From Mangifera indica (taxonomy: Eukaryota; Streptophyta; Magnoliopsida; Sapindales; Anacardiaceae), in NCBI RefSeq assembly GCF_011075055.1, contig NC_058154.1:3596001-3660000 (forward strand): a stretch of 64,000 nt of DNA, in the 5' to 3' direction. Below the pieces are notes generated by a model. That model saw only the letters and a program-made list of their open reading frames with translations. It was not told the DNA's origin and searched no databases. Both the position numbers and the translations under genes were made by a program. This document shows, piece after piece, positions 35,072 through 47,580 of the stretch. Each line of letters begins with the position of its first letter. Position 1 is the stretch's first letter.

Positions 35072-35897
35072 CTAATTGTTGGGCATATTTGACATGATAG
35101 AATTTGTACTTTGATCTTTTTAATATAGGTCATGGAACGGATATGAAGTTCTGTATTTTATTTTGTTCAATCAATTTGATCTAAATAGACTTTTCTTGAT
35201 CATGGTTAAAAATATTGATTCTGATATCTGACATTAGACAATATTTTCTTCTCATTCAAGATTTGAGGGATTATTTTATTTATATGAATATTGATCTCGA
35301 TCACTTTTTTTTTTTTCCCTGAGGAAGAGAGTATTTTATTATATTATTGTTATTTTGTTTGAATATTTTAAATTAAAACTCCAAGATTTTTCGATTTATT
35401 TGTTCTATTTGTTGCATTACTTTTTAGGTTTCAATCTTCTTGATTAACATAAATTAATTTTTTCAAAAATTTTTAATAAATTATGACATAAAAGAATTTA
35501 CCAATTCAAAGTGTAGGGATGCAAAGAGACGATTGAAAACATTAAGGTAAAATTGTATGTTACATAATAATAACTATTTATTTATAGGGATTTGTTTTGA
35601 CCAATTTCTTGATTTATAGAAGAGTATAAGTTTAGGTTTTTTTTGGGTAAATTAATCGAAAAGACTCAATACGAAAGTGTTAGTTTTGGTTAGTCAAATA
35701 AAACACAAATGAATTTATATTAGTCTCCTTCTATTTTATGTAAATAGTCAATAAAACTCACATGCAAAAATAATACAACCAACACAGAACAAATAAAATG
35801 TATCATGAAGTATTTGTGAACACTATTTTTCCGCTATCACGTGCCTCACGCCTACTTGCTACTGTTTTCATAAATCATATTATTTTGATTTTCAATA
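35072..35897. other. PRA1 3' flank, AT-rich
   Basis: This is AT-rich DNA, and its first part is likely 3'UTR. I see no second gene and no repeat with clear ends. Confidence 0.4.
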
Positions 35898-36640
35898 GGC
35901 CAAAGGATTATTTCCTACCTAAAGTATGTTCTATTGTTAAGTTCACTTTTTAATTTTAAAAATTTCAAACACTTACCTATAGGGGATTTTAAGGGTAAAA
36001 TCATTATTTCATCTGTAATATTATAAATAAATTAAATTTTAATTTCTTTTTTTCCACAAAATCCTAAAAATTAATAATTTCCCCTAGAAACAAAGTTTTT
36101 AAAAAATGACATTTCCTCCTAAGGTTTAGTTCACACTTCAGTGCCATCTTCGATGCCATTGCTAGCGGCCTCTCCCTCCTGAAGCTTTTTTTTCCTCTGA
36201 CGATCTCTCTCCTCTCAATTGGATGTCGGATTAGCGTCGAATCAAGTCGGGGAGACGAAGACAAGATCTTTGTCTTTGTCTGAGAAGAAGAAAAGTTTTG
36301 TCTCCCCGACAAAACTCTTCGTTTCCTTGGTTTGATTTAACATCGATCGGACGTCCAATTAAGAGAAGAGAGAGCACTAGGGGGAGAAAAAAACTTTGGG
36401 AGGGAGAGGCGACCGACAATGATATCAGAGATGATGTCAGAGTTTGAAAACTAAACCATAGGAGATAAATGTCAGTTTTTTAAACTTTGCCTATAGAGAA
36501 AACAGTTAGTTTTTTAGATTTAAGAGAGGAAAAAGAAATAAAATTTTCAAGGGTTAGAGTTCTGTTAATTTTAACCGTTTATAAATGGATAAATGAGATT
36601 TTAAAAATTAAAAGGTGAGAACTTAAAATTAGACCTTTTT
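35898..36640. mobile_element. Mutator-type MITE, right end lost
   Basis: The left end GGCCAAAGGATTATTTCC fits the family. The right arm mirrors it inward (AGGAGATAAATGTCAGTTTT, GGATAAATGAGATTTT) but stops at about GTGAGAACTTAAAATTAGA, without the terminal TTTGGCC. The core has GGGGAGACGAAGACAAG and its mirror. No target duplication can be shown. Confidence 0.75.
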
Positions 36641-36889
36641 AATAATTTGATCTCAACTGCAATGTATTGTTTCATTATAAGATAAATTTGATATCTCAAT
36701 CTTATAATTAAATTAACTCTAAAAGAACAATAAAAATAACTAATAAAACAGGATTATCACTTTATAATCCTGGTAAGTGACGATTACATGTGATTTTTCT
36801 TGTGATTTGTTTCTGTTCTTTAAAGTTTTGACAACCAGCCTTGGCATCTCTCTATGAAGATAAAAATTATGAGATTTTCTGTTTGGTAT

Positions 36890-37790
36890 TGTGGGATTTG
36901 GAAATGTCCGTGGGTCGGGCTTAGGCTCATACAGTGATGGGTTTTTAGACTGGACCAATCCATATAATTGTTTAGGCTAAAGATCTGACCCTATATACAA
37001 AGTTAGGTCTTAATTGGGCTAGCCAATTTAAACAAATTTTTAAAAAAAAAAAATTTAATTAAAAAATTTAAACACAAATTATTTTTTAATTATTAAAACC
37101 GAAGACAGTATTTTAAATATTTTATTTATAATCTTTCATTTGTGGCAGAGATATATCGTGATTATATGATGAAAAATATTAAAATTTTATAACATAGTAT
37201 AAATTAATTAATTTACATACTGTATAATTATAAACATAAATAAAATATATATCTCATATCATTTATCTATTCGTTCTCAACGTCCAAATTTTTGAATTTA
37301 TTTGATATTAGATCTATTTGTAATATTTTGTAATAATAAAATTGAAATGAAAATGAAATTATAAACACAAAAAATTATTATTTATGAATTCATATAGTTT
37401 TTGAAAAAGAGTTGATGAAAAAAAATGAGATTGAGAGATTTATAAATAAAATTGGAGATAGAAAATATTTGGATTGGTTTATATAAACAAATAAAAAAAT
37501 TATAAAAAATAAAACAATAATAATAGCCGTTGAAGGCTTCTACCATAAGCAAAAGCAACTGAAGCTTCTGTTTGGTAGAAGCCTTGCTTCTGCCATTTTA
37601 TTTATTTTTTATTTTTTAATTTTTAAATAGTATCGGATCGGGTCAACCTATAAACCTAATATTAAAGCCCATATTCTAACTTGACATGTTGTAGTGTCGG
37701 ATCAAACCTTTTCGGATTGGGTCTAAATTTTGAGTTAGATCGACCCTTTATTTGACTGATCCAATTGACATATCTAGTAAGATTCATTCA
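36890..37790 (-). mobile_element. Internally deleted hAT element, related to the copy at 54-56.8 kb
   Basis: Read on the minus strand, it matches the leader of the 54-kb element (CTCAATCTCATTTTTTTCAT, AGAAGCC palindromes, TTACAAAATATTACAAAT). It then jumps to that element's tail (AAATTTTTGGACGTTGAGAA, TTATAATTATACAGTATGTA). About 2 kb of transposase sequence present in the 54-kb copy is missing here, between a point near 54450 and one near 56510. One end reads near GAAATGTCCGTGGGTCGGGC, the other AATTGACATATCTAG. Exact ends are approximate. Confidence 0.75.
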
Positions 37791-39159
37791 AATCTGTACC
37801 TGTCAATGTAGCCACCAACATAATACTAACTTTTTTTTTTTTTGGTTGAATTCCACCTCCATTGGATTCAAACATATTAAGAGAATTGGATTTTTATGAC
37901 AAAATCCAAACCCCCTTCTTTGGGCACGACCTAGGTCATGCCAGGCTCATGGGTTAACCTAATTTAATTCGTAAAAAAATATTAAAAATTGAAAATAATA
38001 AACAATTAATTAAATATTAATTACAAATTATATTATCAAAATATTATAAGTTAGTGAATTGACTCACAAACGGTAATTGTTTGACATGATATGATATAAT
38101 AAATCTTAGGAGATGTCGTGGATCCTTCCAATTTGATGGGCCAACCGAGCTCGCAAGGTTTGCACTGTAGTGGACCTTAGCACACCCTAACTCGCTAGCA
38201 TGATAACTGCATCAAGGCTGACCTAGCATAACCAATCACTATGTTTAACTGGACTATTTTGTTGGGATTGAATCAACCATATCGAACAGATAAATTATAA
38301 GACATCATGTAACTACTATACCGAGTAAATCAAAGATTTACCATGTAACTATTGCACTGAATAAGTCAAGATTTTGATCTTGATATGACACTAACGAATT
38401 TTGAACTCAAACTCTCTCCATTAGGGATTTTACTTCTTTTACTATACAAACTATTTTTTGAAGAGTAGCACTAACTTCTCTTTGTGCGTGCTAAAACATT
38501 GAAAAACATTCTCAAATTCTGTTTCTATTAACATGCACCTCATAATGTTCTTTATCAATCGAAGTGATGACTGCATCTCGCACTCATTGATCAAATTGTG
38601 TAAAAGATGTTTTGGAATATGCAGAGGTTCGGTATACTTTAATTCTACCTTCTTCATCGAATCATCTTTGTGAATTCTTGGTGGACAGAAGGCCACTCTT
38701 TAAAGTTTCGATAAGCAAAGGAATTCCTGATTTTTCTTCAGGACAAACACATTTTCTTGTATAGGTTAGAATGCATGCCTAGAAGTATAAATAATATGAT
38801 GTGAAGCAACTTTCCTCTGTAAAAGCAACTTTGAAGAGCCCTAATCTTATGTAATTGTTCTTGGGCAATGATTCAAAATTGTATTGGTACTGTAATTGAT
38901 TTGATAACCTTAATTGGACTGTAGAACAGCTAAGCCTTAGAATTGATAGCTCAGATCAAATAATGTTATCCACACTTGCAGACAATTAAAAGGTTTTTCT
39001 ACTTTCTAGTCTATATTTTGGACAAGGAAAGTTTTGTCCATGTAATTGATCCTTCTCATTTCTTGACATTATTATTTATCTTCTCCACTGTTACTATTTA
39101 CGATTGAGTCAAATTCATATTGACCTGTTTGACTTAACTTGAATCTATCTTTATGTCAA
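37791..39159. other. Gap without recognised gene
   Basis: The segment includes an AT-rich part and a less AT-rich part (38450-39000). An 81-codon frame on the minus strand (38451-38696, starting MAFCPPRIHKDD) is not similar to anything I know. No repeat with clear ends was found. Confidence 0.35.
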
Positions 39160-39601
39160 ATGATTGCTGCCGCCAGTAGTGATGTGATTGTCATGGTAGG
39201 AGCACTTGGTTACCGGGTACCAGAGGTCTCAAAGCTCAGGAAAGCCATCAAGCAGATTAAAGTCTACAGCCTAGAGTGATCATATGGGAGCTCCTAACTG
39301 GGAAATGGCCTGGTGAGCCAATGAATGGAATGGATTTGCCCCAGTGGGTGGCCTCGATTGTGAAAGAAAATTGGACAAATGAAGTGTTTGATTTGGAGGT
39401 TATGAGGGATACAGGAACAATAGGTGAAGATAAATTACTTAACGCATTCAAATTAGCTCAGCATTGTGAGAATCTATCACCAGCAGCACGTCCAGAATTT
39501 CAACAAGTTGTGCAACAAATAGAGGAGAATAAGACACAGCTAGCTGCGGCTGCTAGTTCTGCAGATCAGGGAACTGAAGTCCCAGGCCCCGCAGGTGAAT
39601 A
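39160..39601 (+). pseudogene. IMK2-like leucine-rich-repeat receptor kinase, 3' fragment
   Basis: The first part (39160-39274) reads MIAAASSDVIVMVGALGYRV then PEVSKLRKA, matching the activation-segment region of IMK2-type receptor kinases. One base is missing in the codons after KVYSL (about 39273-39277), shifting the frame. The remainder (39276-39601) continues with [39 protein letters not shown] and a C-lobe ending QQVVQQIEE plus an Ala/Ser tail. Extracellular repeats, membrane segment and kinase N-lobe are absent upstream. The ALGYR and ELLTGK motifs are typical of the family. It looks like a truncated gene copy, not a retrogene, since no poly-A tract follows directly. Confidence 0.85.
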
Positions 39602-40764
39602 GAGTTGTATTTATCATTACCATAGTAAGATTAATGTTTTTTTTAATTACCAAAAAAAAAAATTTTATGGAGAAGCAGCAAACAATAATAGGGCTGGATT
39701 CGCTTCGAATCAAACCCAAACAAAGTACAATTCAATATTGAATCTGAAATAATCAATTTGATATTAACTTTAAATCGTTTGAATGTTCAGATCAATTCAA
39801 ATTCGAATAATTTTATAAGAAAATAAATTTAATCATTCACTCTAACTTGACTCGTTCAATTCAAATTTCGACTCGAGTTTGAATAGGTTGGATTAAATCA
39901 ACCTTAGATAATAGTTGAATTATTTTGATTCAAATTATGGTAGTGTGTATATATATAAGTTGGTGTGGTTCAACTTTATTCATTATAGACATTCCATTTG
40001 TCCAGTAAACAAGATAAAATTATGAAATTGCATAACTTTACTACTTCGAAATGGCCGGAAGGGTCGGGTAGGTTGGAGGCCCGACCCATACCCCAATTTT
40101 TGGTATGTCCCGTAAAGGTATATATGATAAAATTTGGGTCATTTTGGCCTTGTTGAAAGCCAATTTGATTTAAATAGTTAAAAAACAACAAACTTTTTCG
40201 ACCTACCTTTAATAGCTTAAAAAATGACAATTACAGTTTTAAAGAATTGAATTTAATATAATAAATTATGAGTATAAATATCATATTACAATTATTATGT
40301 TGTATAATAATTTTAAAATATATGAGAGTTTAAAAAAATTTAGAGATTAATTTATGAGTTTTTAAATTTTTTTAATGATTAAATTATCATACTTAAAATG
40401 CATAATTTTGATAAAAATTATTGTTTTTTTCTAAAATTAATGGATAACAAAAACTCGTGGTAGCTAGACTGAAGTAGAAGGGCTTGGCAAAGAAGACATG
40501 CGTAGGAGGTTTTGGTAAAATAATAAGGGTATTTAAGAGACTTTAATATTTTAGGTATAATTGTGTGGGTAAAAAGGTATAGGTGGGGCAAAATTTAGGT
40601 ATAATAATTAGTTTTTATTAATTTTGGGTGAGAAAAAATTATAAGAAAGTTTTTTGGGACAAACTTTGGGTTGAAAAGGTCAGTTACTCTTAGTGCGAAT
40701 ATGTATTCGAACTTACCTCTCCAGTTTTAACTTCCTCCTCCCCCTCCATCCTGCGTGATTTGCC
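39602..40764. other. Gap with MITE-like sequence, upstream of the Abraxas-like gene
   Basis: At 39690-39950, TAGGGCTGGATTCGCTTCG and later AACTCGAGTTTGAA-like mirrors (CAAATTTCGACTCGAGTTTG) suggest a decayed hAT MITE. A GGTCGGGTAGGTTGGAGGCC piece at 40050 also looks repeat-derived. The promoter of the Abraxas-like gene must lie in the final few hundred bases, but no TATA box is evident. Confidence 0.35.
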
Positions 40765-41764
40765 ATGGAAGAATTTCCCTTACAAAAGGTAGCAATATCA
40801 GGTCCGACACTAGCCTCCATGATCCAACGGTTCTCCTCTTTCCCTGGGGACGTAGATGGTTTCATCTTCGGCCATGTCACTCAAATCACCACGCTCTCCG
40901 ACGATACATCCTCCTCCGATAATTCCGCCTCCCAAATCACCGCTACTATCACCAGCTTCCTCTGCTCCGGCTCAACTCTCTCCTTCTATGACGCAATCGG
41001 CCGAATCAACATACCCAAAGTCCCCTCTCATAACCAAAACCACCACCTCCTCGGCTGGTTCTCCGGCCGCCGCCAATCCGCTCTCCGTCCATCCATGCGT
41101 GAATTCTCTGTGACAAATTCTCTCACGAAAATCCCCCAATTTAAGTTCTCAATTAAAAACTCTTCAGAAACCCTAACTCCGTGCGTTTTTGTCCTCTTCA
41201 CCACTCCCTTAACGGACCAGCTGATCCACACGCACCAGCACAGCGCGTACCAATTCAACACTTCGAAAAAATCTTTCCAACCGAAGTCACTTGACGTTGT
41301 TAACATTGGCCCTGCATTTCGAGGGCATTACGATAATTTCGTTCCGAACTGCGCGTTGCCGTTGATGAATTGCTCGGCGATGGATGAGGATAGCATGACT
41401 GCGAAGAAGGAAAGGGCGAGTGATAAAAAACAATTGGATTTGTGTGCGGAAGGGTTTCAAATTGAGAGGTTGAGACGGCTGATGGGACCCGAGGCAGCGA
41501 ATTTTACAGAATCTTTGGAGGAGTTGTATGAGAAAATGTTGGCTAAAGCTGAGAGTTTGGCTCGACTTGTTGAGTCCAGCTCCGCTAAGGTTTTAGAGCT
41601 GGTGCGATTATTTACTTTCTTGATGGAAATTTTTTTAAAATGTTATGTTTTGATTCATGGGGTAAATTTAACTGAATTTTCTTTAAATAATTTTGTTTGT
41701 CTGGCAGGAAAATCACAATAGGAAGTTGAGGTACAAGATTTCTAGGTCTGCTGGATTGGAGTAA
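40765..41764 (+). CDS. Abraxas/Abro1-like MPN protein (BRISC/BRCA1-A scaffold homologue)
   Basis: Two exons (40765-41601 and 41708-41764) with a GT-AG intron give 297 residues. Abraxas-type proteins scaffold the BRCC36 deubiquitinase, which cuts Lys63-linked ubiquitin, in complexes for DNA repair (BRCA1-A) or cytosolic signalling (BRISC). The N-terminal half (about 1-200) is an MPN-like fold starting MEEFPLQKVAISGPTLAS and with FPGDVDGFIFGHV. The zinc-binding JAMM residues of active enzymes are not seen, as expected for a scaffold subunit. A coiled coil follows at about residues 235-290 (FQIERLRRLMGPEAANFTES to the exon end), the part that binds BRCC36. The second exon encodes ENHNRKLRYKISRSAGLE. 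The exon is C-rich and has no breaks. The closest Arabidopsis match I recall is At3g08780, annotated as Abro1-like. Confidence 0.85.
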
Positions 41765-43310
41765 TTGCTTGTTTGGTTCCTTATTATTTCTGGTTCATTA
41801 TAAGGTAATTTTGTTTTTAATATTGTGTTGAGTTAGACATGTTGTATTGTTGGTGAAAATAAATTATTCATGTTCAGTAACTCTTGGAATATGAAAGCAA
41901 GCATCTTTAGTTAGCTAGCCTAGTAAAGTTAGGGTGGATTCGAGCCGGCTCAGGCTTAACTCACTGTTCAGATCCAACAAGCCAAACTTCAGTTGGAGCA
42001 CTCTCAGCTTGTGGAGCTCATATTGTTGGCGAGTTTTCTTTTTCTTTTATCTCCAGCAATTCTTCTTGGTGTTACTGTTTGCTAGCTCAAGTAAGTGAAA
42101 CTAAAGCTAGTTCTTATTCGGTCCAGTTGGATCAAATCCACCTCTAAGTAGAGTGATAGACAGCCTTTGAAAGGCTACACAGAAATGCAGTTTTTTTTGG
42201 CATATATGGAGACAGTCATCCTGACCAGAGAAAAGGGAATTGCAAAGTCATGTGATTAGAGTATCAAACATTTTAAGAGGAGTATGATTATAGTGTATAG
42301 GATACTTAAGTAAGGGAAAGCTATGTGTTCTAGATAAGATTAGCCAAAAACCAACGAGACACGATTCAATATTGGCCTAGCAATTGTCCTAAAGTTATAT
42401 TGGTCCAGTATTTAGGTTGTCATGTCTCAAGAAGCAAGCTTATGTAGTCCCAAGAATTTAGACATAACTCTAGAGGATATGTTTTCTTTGGTACATTACT
42501 TAAGGGTAAATTTGAGTAAAACTAAACTCAAGTTAAACCTTTAGCTCAGTAGTTCAGTTTGAGTTTAAGGTCTTATTGGCGATTCTTTATCGAAACTCTT
42601 TTTCTTTGGAGATTTTTTATATTCTCTAACAATTCTTTTTCTTCTCATTTTCAAACTATTCGTTGGTTTCTTCATTATCCCTATTCACCATTAAATTCAG
42701 TTGGAGTTCAAACTTGAGCTTCCCATAACAAATTCGAGCCAAGCTCAAGTTGGTCCTTGTTCGAGCTTAACTCATATCCATCTTTGATATTGATCAGTTA
42801 TTGAATTGAAGGACTAAAGATGCGTTGCCAAGTATTTCCTTTAATGATAAGCTAGATTTTGATTATGAACTGCTGTATGTCGTCCTGATTTATTTTTCTC
42901 TTGGTTACCTCTGGAATTTTTATAACAGTAAAGTGCCCAATCTTTAGTTGACTGTTAGGCAGTCGGAATATTCAAAGTGGTTCGGTAAAGATGAAAGATG
43001 CGGCTGGGATTTGTAGACTGACTTCTGAGCTGAAGTTGGCACGTATTCTGGAGCCGCTGACGATATTAGAAATGACAGTTCGGAATATTTGGTGGCTCTG
43101 GGAAGACGAGGATGTCTGGACATTGCCTCTGTTTGGGTGCTTGTACACCTCCTACATTGATCATATCTATCTTGTGTACTATGTATCTCTGTTGTTCTCC
43201 ATTTACTTTTCAGAATTCTTGTACTCTAGAGACCCAGAGTGGTTTGTGTCAAAAGAATGAAACTGGATCCAAATCAGATGATGTTATTATTACTTTAATT
43301 TCAAGAGGCC
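41765..43310 (+). other. 3' flank of the Abraxas-like gene, with repeats
   Basis: A palindromic MITE-like unit lies at 41931-42150. A similar AGCTCAAGTT/AACTTGAGCT-rich unit lies at 42490-42790. The part 42960-43330 is less AT-rich, is preceded by TTAGGCAG, and might be a downstream transcribed exon. The 89-codon frame at 42991-43260 has no recognisable product. Confidence 0.4.
41931..42150. repeat. hAT-like MITE, TTAGGGTGGATTCGAG ends
   Basis: The left end AGTTAGGGTGGATTCGAGCC is mirrored by TTGGATCAAATCCACCTCTAAG. Inside, CAAGCCAAACTTCAGTTGG and related words give further inverted pairs. The target duplication was not resolved. Confidence 0.5.
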
Positions 43311-43800
43311 TTTTGGGCACAGATATTTAAAGATTATTTGAATAATTTATTTTTTATTATTTATATTATTTTATTTAATTTATCAATAAAAAAGATTATG
43401 ATAATTTTTTATTATTAATAGTGATGTGATAAATGATATAAATAATAATTTGATTATCAGTTTCACTTTGAGTATTAAAAGGTATCAAGATAATCTTGAT
43501 TTTATTATAATTATATTATTATTTATTAATTTTTAATATAAAAATAAATTTATTTTTAATTGATATAATAAATAATATAAAAATATTTAAAAATAATTAT
43601 ATCTAAAGATATTTAAGTAATTTTATTAATGTTATTTTATTATCTTTAAATAAATATAATAATTATTTTTATCTATTTATTTTTATCAAATGTTATTAAA
43701 CATAAAAATAATTTATATATAATAATTTTTTAAATAATTTATTATCAAGATAATTTTCTTATTTTGATAATAAAATATTATCGAAACTAAATGACTTTTT
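43310..43800. repeat. PIF/Harbinger-like MITE relative
   Basis: It starts near CCTTTTGGGCACAGATATTT and ends TTATTTTGATAATAAAATATT then ATCGAAACTAAATGAC. The core shares TATAATAATTATTTTTATC and TAATAATTTATATATAATA with the copies at 13582, 25966 and 47800. Confidence 0.55.
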
Positions 43801-44659
43801 ACCGATTTGAAAATGTTTTCTGGCAAATGGAACTGAGAAATGTTCACACTAGGAACGGCAACGGGTCTGACGTCGGACCTGGTATTGTTGCCACTTAGGA
43901 CCGGAGCCAAGAGAGGATTGCTTCACAATTATGTTTACATTAGGAACCAAATAAAAGGTCAAACGGTAGTAACAATGCAAGTTGTTGAGCTCTCAGAAGT
44001 ATACTCAGCATTGATTCTGCTTCTTGTTACCCAACTAGGGTTAATTCTTTAAGCACTTGCTGGTGATTTGGCCTGATGGCAGTCAACTGTCTCAACATCA
44101 TTAGAAGACGGTAGAAATGTCAATAAATTAGCAAGATTCACTTATCAATCTGAGACCACGTCTATTTTCATGGTCCATTTTTTGTGGGCAACCTGCAATG
44201 AATAACAATGGTAGGAGTTCATAATTCCATACTCCAATCCCATTATGCTGTGGGTCAAGCCCAAAAATGCATCAATTCAACGTTCTGTCATGATCAATTT
44301 TTAAGACTAGGAGTACACAGGACAGGACGGTAAAATTATATATATATTAAATATATTTATTAGACAATGTTTAATAATAAATGTTTTTAGTTTAGCGAAA
44401 TTATTTGTGTTTAATCACATGATCACATAAAAGAGATCCTGGGTTTTAGTCTCTTAATCCTCAATAATTGGTTTTAATTATAATAACATAGTATTATGAT
44501 TTGACTAGTTTGACCCAATGATCAATTGTGATTTAGTACAATTTTGCCAATTCTGGGTCTAGTTTGGGTTTTAAAATAATGGTTACTCTGGAGTGGGTCT
44601 AAATAATTTTGTCTAGTTTAAAAACGTTGATAATGGTAAAGTCGGTGTGATGTCTATTA
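43801..44659. other. Gap without recognised gene
   Basis: The sequence at 43840-44300 is less AT-rich and includes a 70-codon frame (43840-44052) with no recognisable product. The rest is AT-rich. Confidence 0.35.
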
Positions 44660-44790
44660 TTATCCAATAAAATTATGTATATAATTTTATATATAAATAA
44701 TAACATGTGATTAAATATTGTTTTATTTTTAATTTAAAATTATTAAATCATGTAATGATTGTTTGTGTATATAACACAACTCTTTATTAT
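44660..44790. repeat. AT-rich MITE, ATGTGATT family
   Basis: It has the family pattern: TATATAATTTTATATATAAATAA, AACATGTGATTAAATATTG, a TTTTATTTTTAATTTAAAATT core, AAATCATGTAATGATTG and GTGTATATAACACA. Confidence 0.55.
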
Positions 44791-45094
44791 CATATCTTGC
44801 CTGAGGTGTTTCAGTAAACATCTTTCAATATTATAAATAGAAAATTATGATACACTTTTACGGTTGATACCAGATGGTAAATTTTACATAAGACGATTCC
44901 ATTACCACAAAAGACACAAATGTGATTAAATGAAAAACTTGAGGGCTCGGCTCAGGGATATGATATAAGCTATTAACCTTATTAATGTTTAAAGAATATG
45001 GCCGATTGCACTTGATTTCTTTTTTTGGAAAGTAATTGCACTTGATATTGTCTCTTACAAAATTAAAACATAGTTTACTTTCAAATTCCACGCA

Positions 45095-47008
45095 AGGTCA
45101 TGAATAGACATAGCGCAGTCTAGACTCCAGGAAGACCAAATATGGGAGCAGCCACAAGAAGGAAAGATAATGAGATCACTGCAACCATTACCTACCATCG
45201 AAACCCAATTAGCATTTAAGAAAGGAAAATAAAAGAATCATTAAAAAATCCACTTTGAAAGGATAATCAACACCACAGAATAGGCAGCATATTCATTGTC
45301 AGAAACCAACATAGTAGAGGCCATCAAGGACAAATGCAGCAATACTCCAAAAGACAAGAACATGCATAGCTGGCAGGATTGATAGAAGAGAGAGACAGAC
45401 TGAGAAGAGGTATGCAGCAATAGTTGGCAATAGCATATAACGGTGCCATTGTATCCATAAATCCACAAAAGAGCACTTTGACCTTGTGCAGCAAGTGCAA
45501 TTACAACGGATGGAGCACCAAAGGCCCTTGAGGCAAGAAAATTCTCAGCTGATCACATTGGTGAATCCCGTAAAATAACAAATCTTAAAGAAAACCCCCA
45601 GAAAATATCCTTAATGAATACATGAAAAATATATAATTAAAATATAGCCATGACCTATCCACAGTTACTGTATTTACCATCTCAGGTACAAATGAAGGAG
45701 CCTTAAGCGAGAAATAGTGCTCAAAACTGGATATTTCAAAATTCAGTTCCCAATTTTAGTGTCTCAGTAGTCAAAAGTGGTTTAACTCAGAACAGTCTTG
45801 ATAAGAAAACTCTGATGTAACCACCGAGAATGATTGGCAAGACAAGGAATTTGATATACCAAAAACACAGAAAAGAATTGGAAAAGAATTAGAAATCAAA
45901 GAATGATATCACATAATCAATTTGGCTATTACCACCATTGCCCTGATTATATAATGCCTTCTCTTCAACACCACAGGATGTTCTAATGTTAAGCAATGGA
46001 ACATTAAACAATTTTGACACTAGATTAAAATCAGAAACAGAAACTCTAATTGCAGCCAATTCAACCGATCCTACAGAATAAATAAGCAAATCCCTTTCAC
46101 AATTCTGAACTAATACAAAAACAATAAAAAGAAACAAAAATCTCATCATACTGAGGCATCACCAAAACTTTGTCTTTTTAGTAAACTTCTAACAAACTAT
46201 TGAGAAACAGTATCCACAAATTCAATAAAGTTGGCAATTAAGATGGAAAACAAATAAAACTATGCACGAAGATTTTTACTAATTCATTCATACACACTAA
46301 TATGACAATTTGATGATATGGGTATTTACTTTTTTTCTCATTTTAAAATCAATCAATTAAATATTGTCATATTAATTTGTACGGATAATATAATAAAAAT
46401 TGTTTGTACATGTTGTATTACTCTATGAAAAACATCGAGAAGTTCAATACTAGTGTACAAAACACTAACAATGAGTATAAATTTGTGTTATAATGATAAT
46501 ACGTTATCATATTATTAGTTATTATTTCATTTTTAATTTAAAATTACTAAATCATATTATGACACGTTACTGGAAGTCCTTATTTTTCGGCTAAATATTT
46601 TTATCGGTGTACACACTCACCTCTAAATAAATAGCTCATTCATTTGATAGTAAACTAGGCTGCAAATTGCCAGGAAGTCGAACTTCCTCATAAGCTTTTA
46701 CAAAGCTAACAACCATTCTAGTGTATGATTCAAAGACAAGTATGCAAAACTTCAATTAAAATCCAAAAATATAAGTTGCTTTTCAAAATTTGTAACTTAT
46801 GAAAATGTTTTAACACAGTATTAAAAATTATGTTCAAATTAAAAACTATGAAAGTCAAAAATAGAAAAACTGAAAACATTTAACAAACAGTAATGAAAAG
46901 CTACCAAAATGACCAACAAAGGTTGTATCGACAAGTGACGTCCTAGGATCATCAGGCAATGCAATATACCATATCTAAATTTCCAATTTATCAGCCTTGA
47001 ATCAATCT
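45095..47008 (-). pseudogene. MATE efflux transporter pseudogene (DTX44/DTX45-like)
   Basis: Read on the minus strand, pieces of a plastid-type MATE transporter appear in order. An exon near 47008-46905 has SLVDTTFVGHFG. The next, starting near 46070, has GSVELAAIRVSVSDFNLVSK and LFNVPLLNI, with the split glycine codon (G then GA) as expected at a conserved intron. After a gap comes AENFLASRAFGAPSVVIALA (about 45560), then FVLDGLYYVGF in one frame and EYAAYSVVLI in another. The last piece is LLSFLLVAAPIFGLPGV, a stop where the family has Trp, and TALCLFMTLRG (45200-45095). Exons for the third to about seventh membrane segments are missing. Frameshifts and stops make it non-functional. The family exports organic molecules in exchange for H+ or Na+. 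Confidence 0.8.
46280..46570. repeat. Two AT-rich MITE copies inside the MATE pseudogene
   Basis: At 46280-46400, ACTAATATGACAATTTGATG faces AAATATTGTCATATTAATTTG. At 46470-46570, TATAATGATAATACGTTATC faces AAATCATATTATGACACGTT around a TTATTTCATTTTTAATTTAAA core. Both lie in the presumed intron between the first two MATE exons. Confidence 0.5.
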
Positions 47009-47580
47009 CTGCAATATTAAAAAAACCAAAACAAAGCTATAACGAGCTAGTCGGCTAGTTCGCATGGTACCTCAAACTGGTGAAGAAAACAGAAAACGAA
47101 TCCGAAAAGCCGATCCGTTCGGGTAAGGTTTGTCGACCTGTTTAGGAGTTGGTTTTTGCGGTGAAGTTTCGAGAGAAGTGGCGATAGTCGTGGTGTTTAT
47201 TTATTTATTTTTCGAGAGAAGTTACGATTTGAGGACGGTTTTGTATCGAACGGAATAAGGTAAGGTTTCTGTAACGAGGTGAATTGGTATGTTTACAAGA
47301 CAAGCAAGGACAGACAAGATGATGCAAGAGATAAGCTGCAGGATCGTTTTGTAAGACACAAGATGACGCCGTTATACATGTTGATAAAACCCAACCTAAA
47401 TAATGACAAATTACACTCATTTTCCTTAAAAATTATTATAATTCTATATTTTTCTTTTAGGTTATTTTTCTCACCATCAACTCATTATTTTCTTTTTCAA
47501 TTTGTTACTGCTTAAAAATGAGAGTTCATATATGGGACCCAATTAAGGTAAGAAACTTTTACTTTGTTAGAGTTATACTA
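47009..47580. other. Gap upstream of the MATE pseudogene
   Basis: It is less AT-rich at 47040-47360, perhaps former leader or first-exon sequence of the MATE gene. I could read no MATE-like peptide there. Confidence 0.3.

Noticed and set aside
38451..38696. 81-codon minus-strand frame
   Set aside because: It matches no family I know and has no neighbouring exons.
41028..41306. Antisense frame opposite the Abraxas-like gene
   Set aside because: A shadow frame; the sense protein has clear family features.
43840..44052. 70-codon frame between MITEs
   Set aside because: Short, no recognisable product, no splice or neighbour support.
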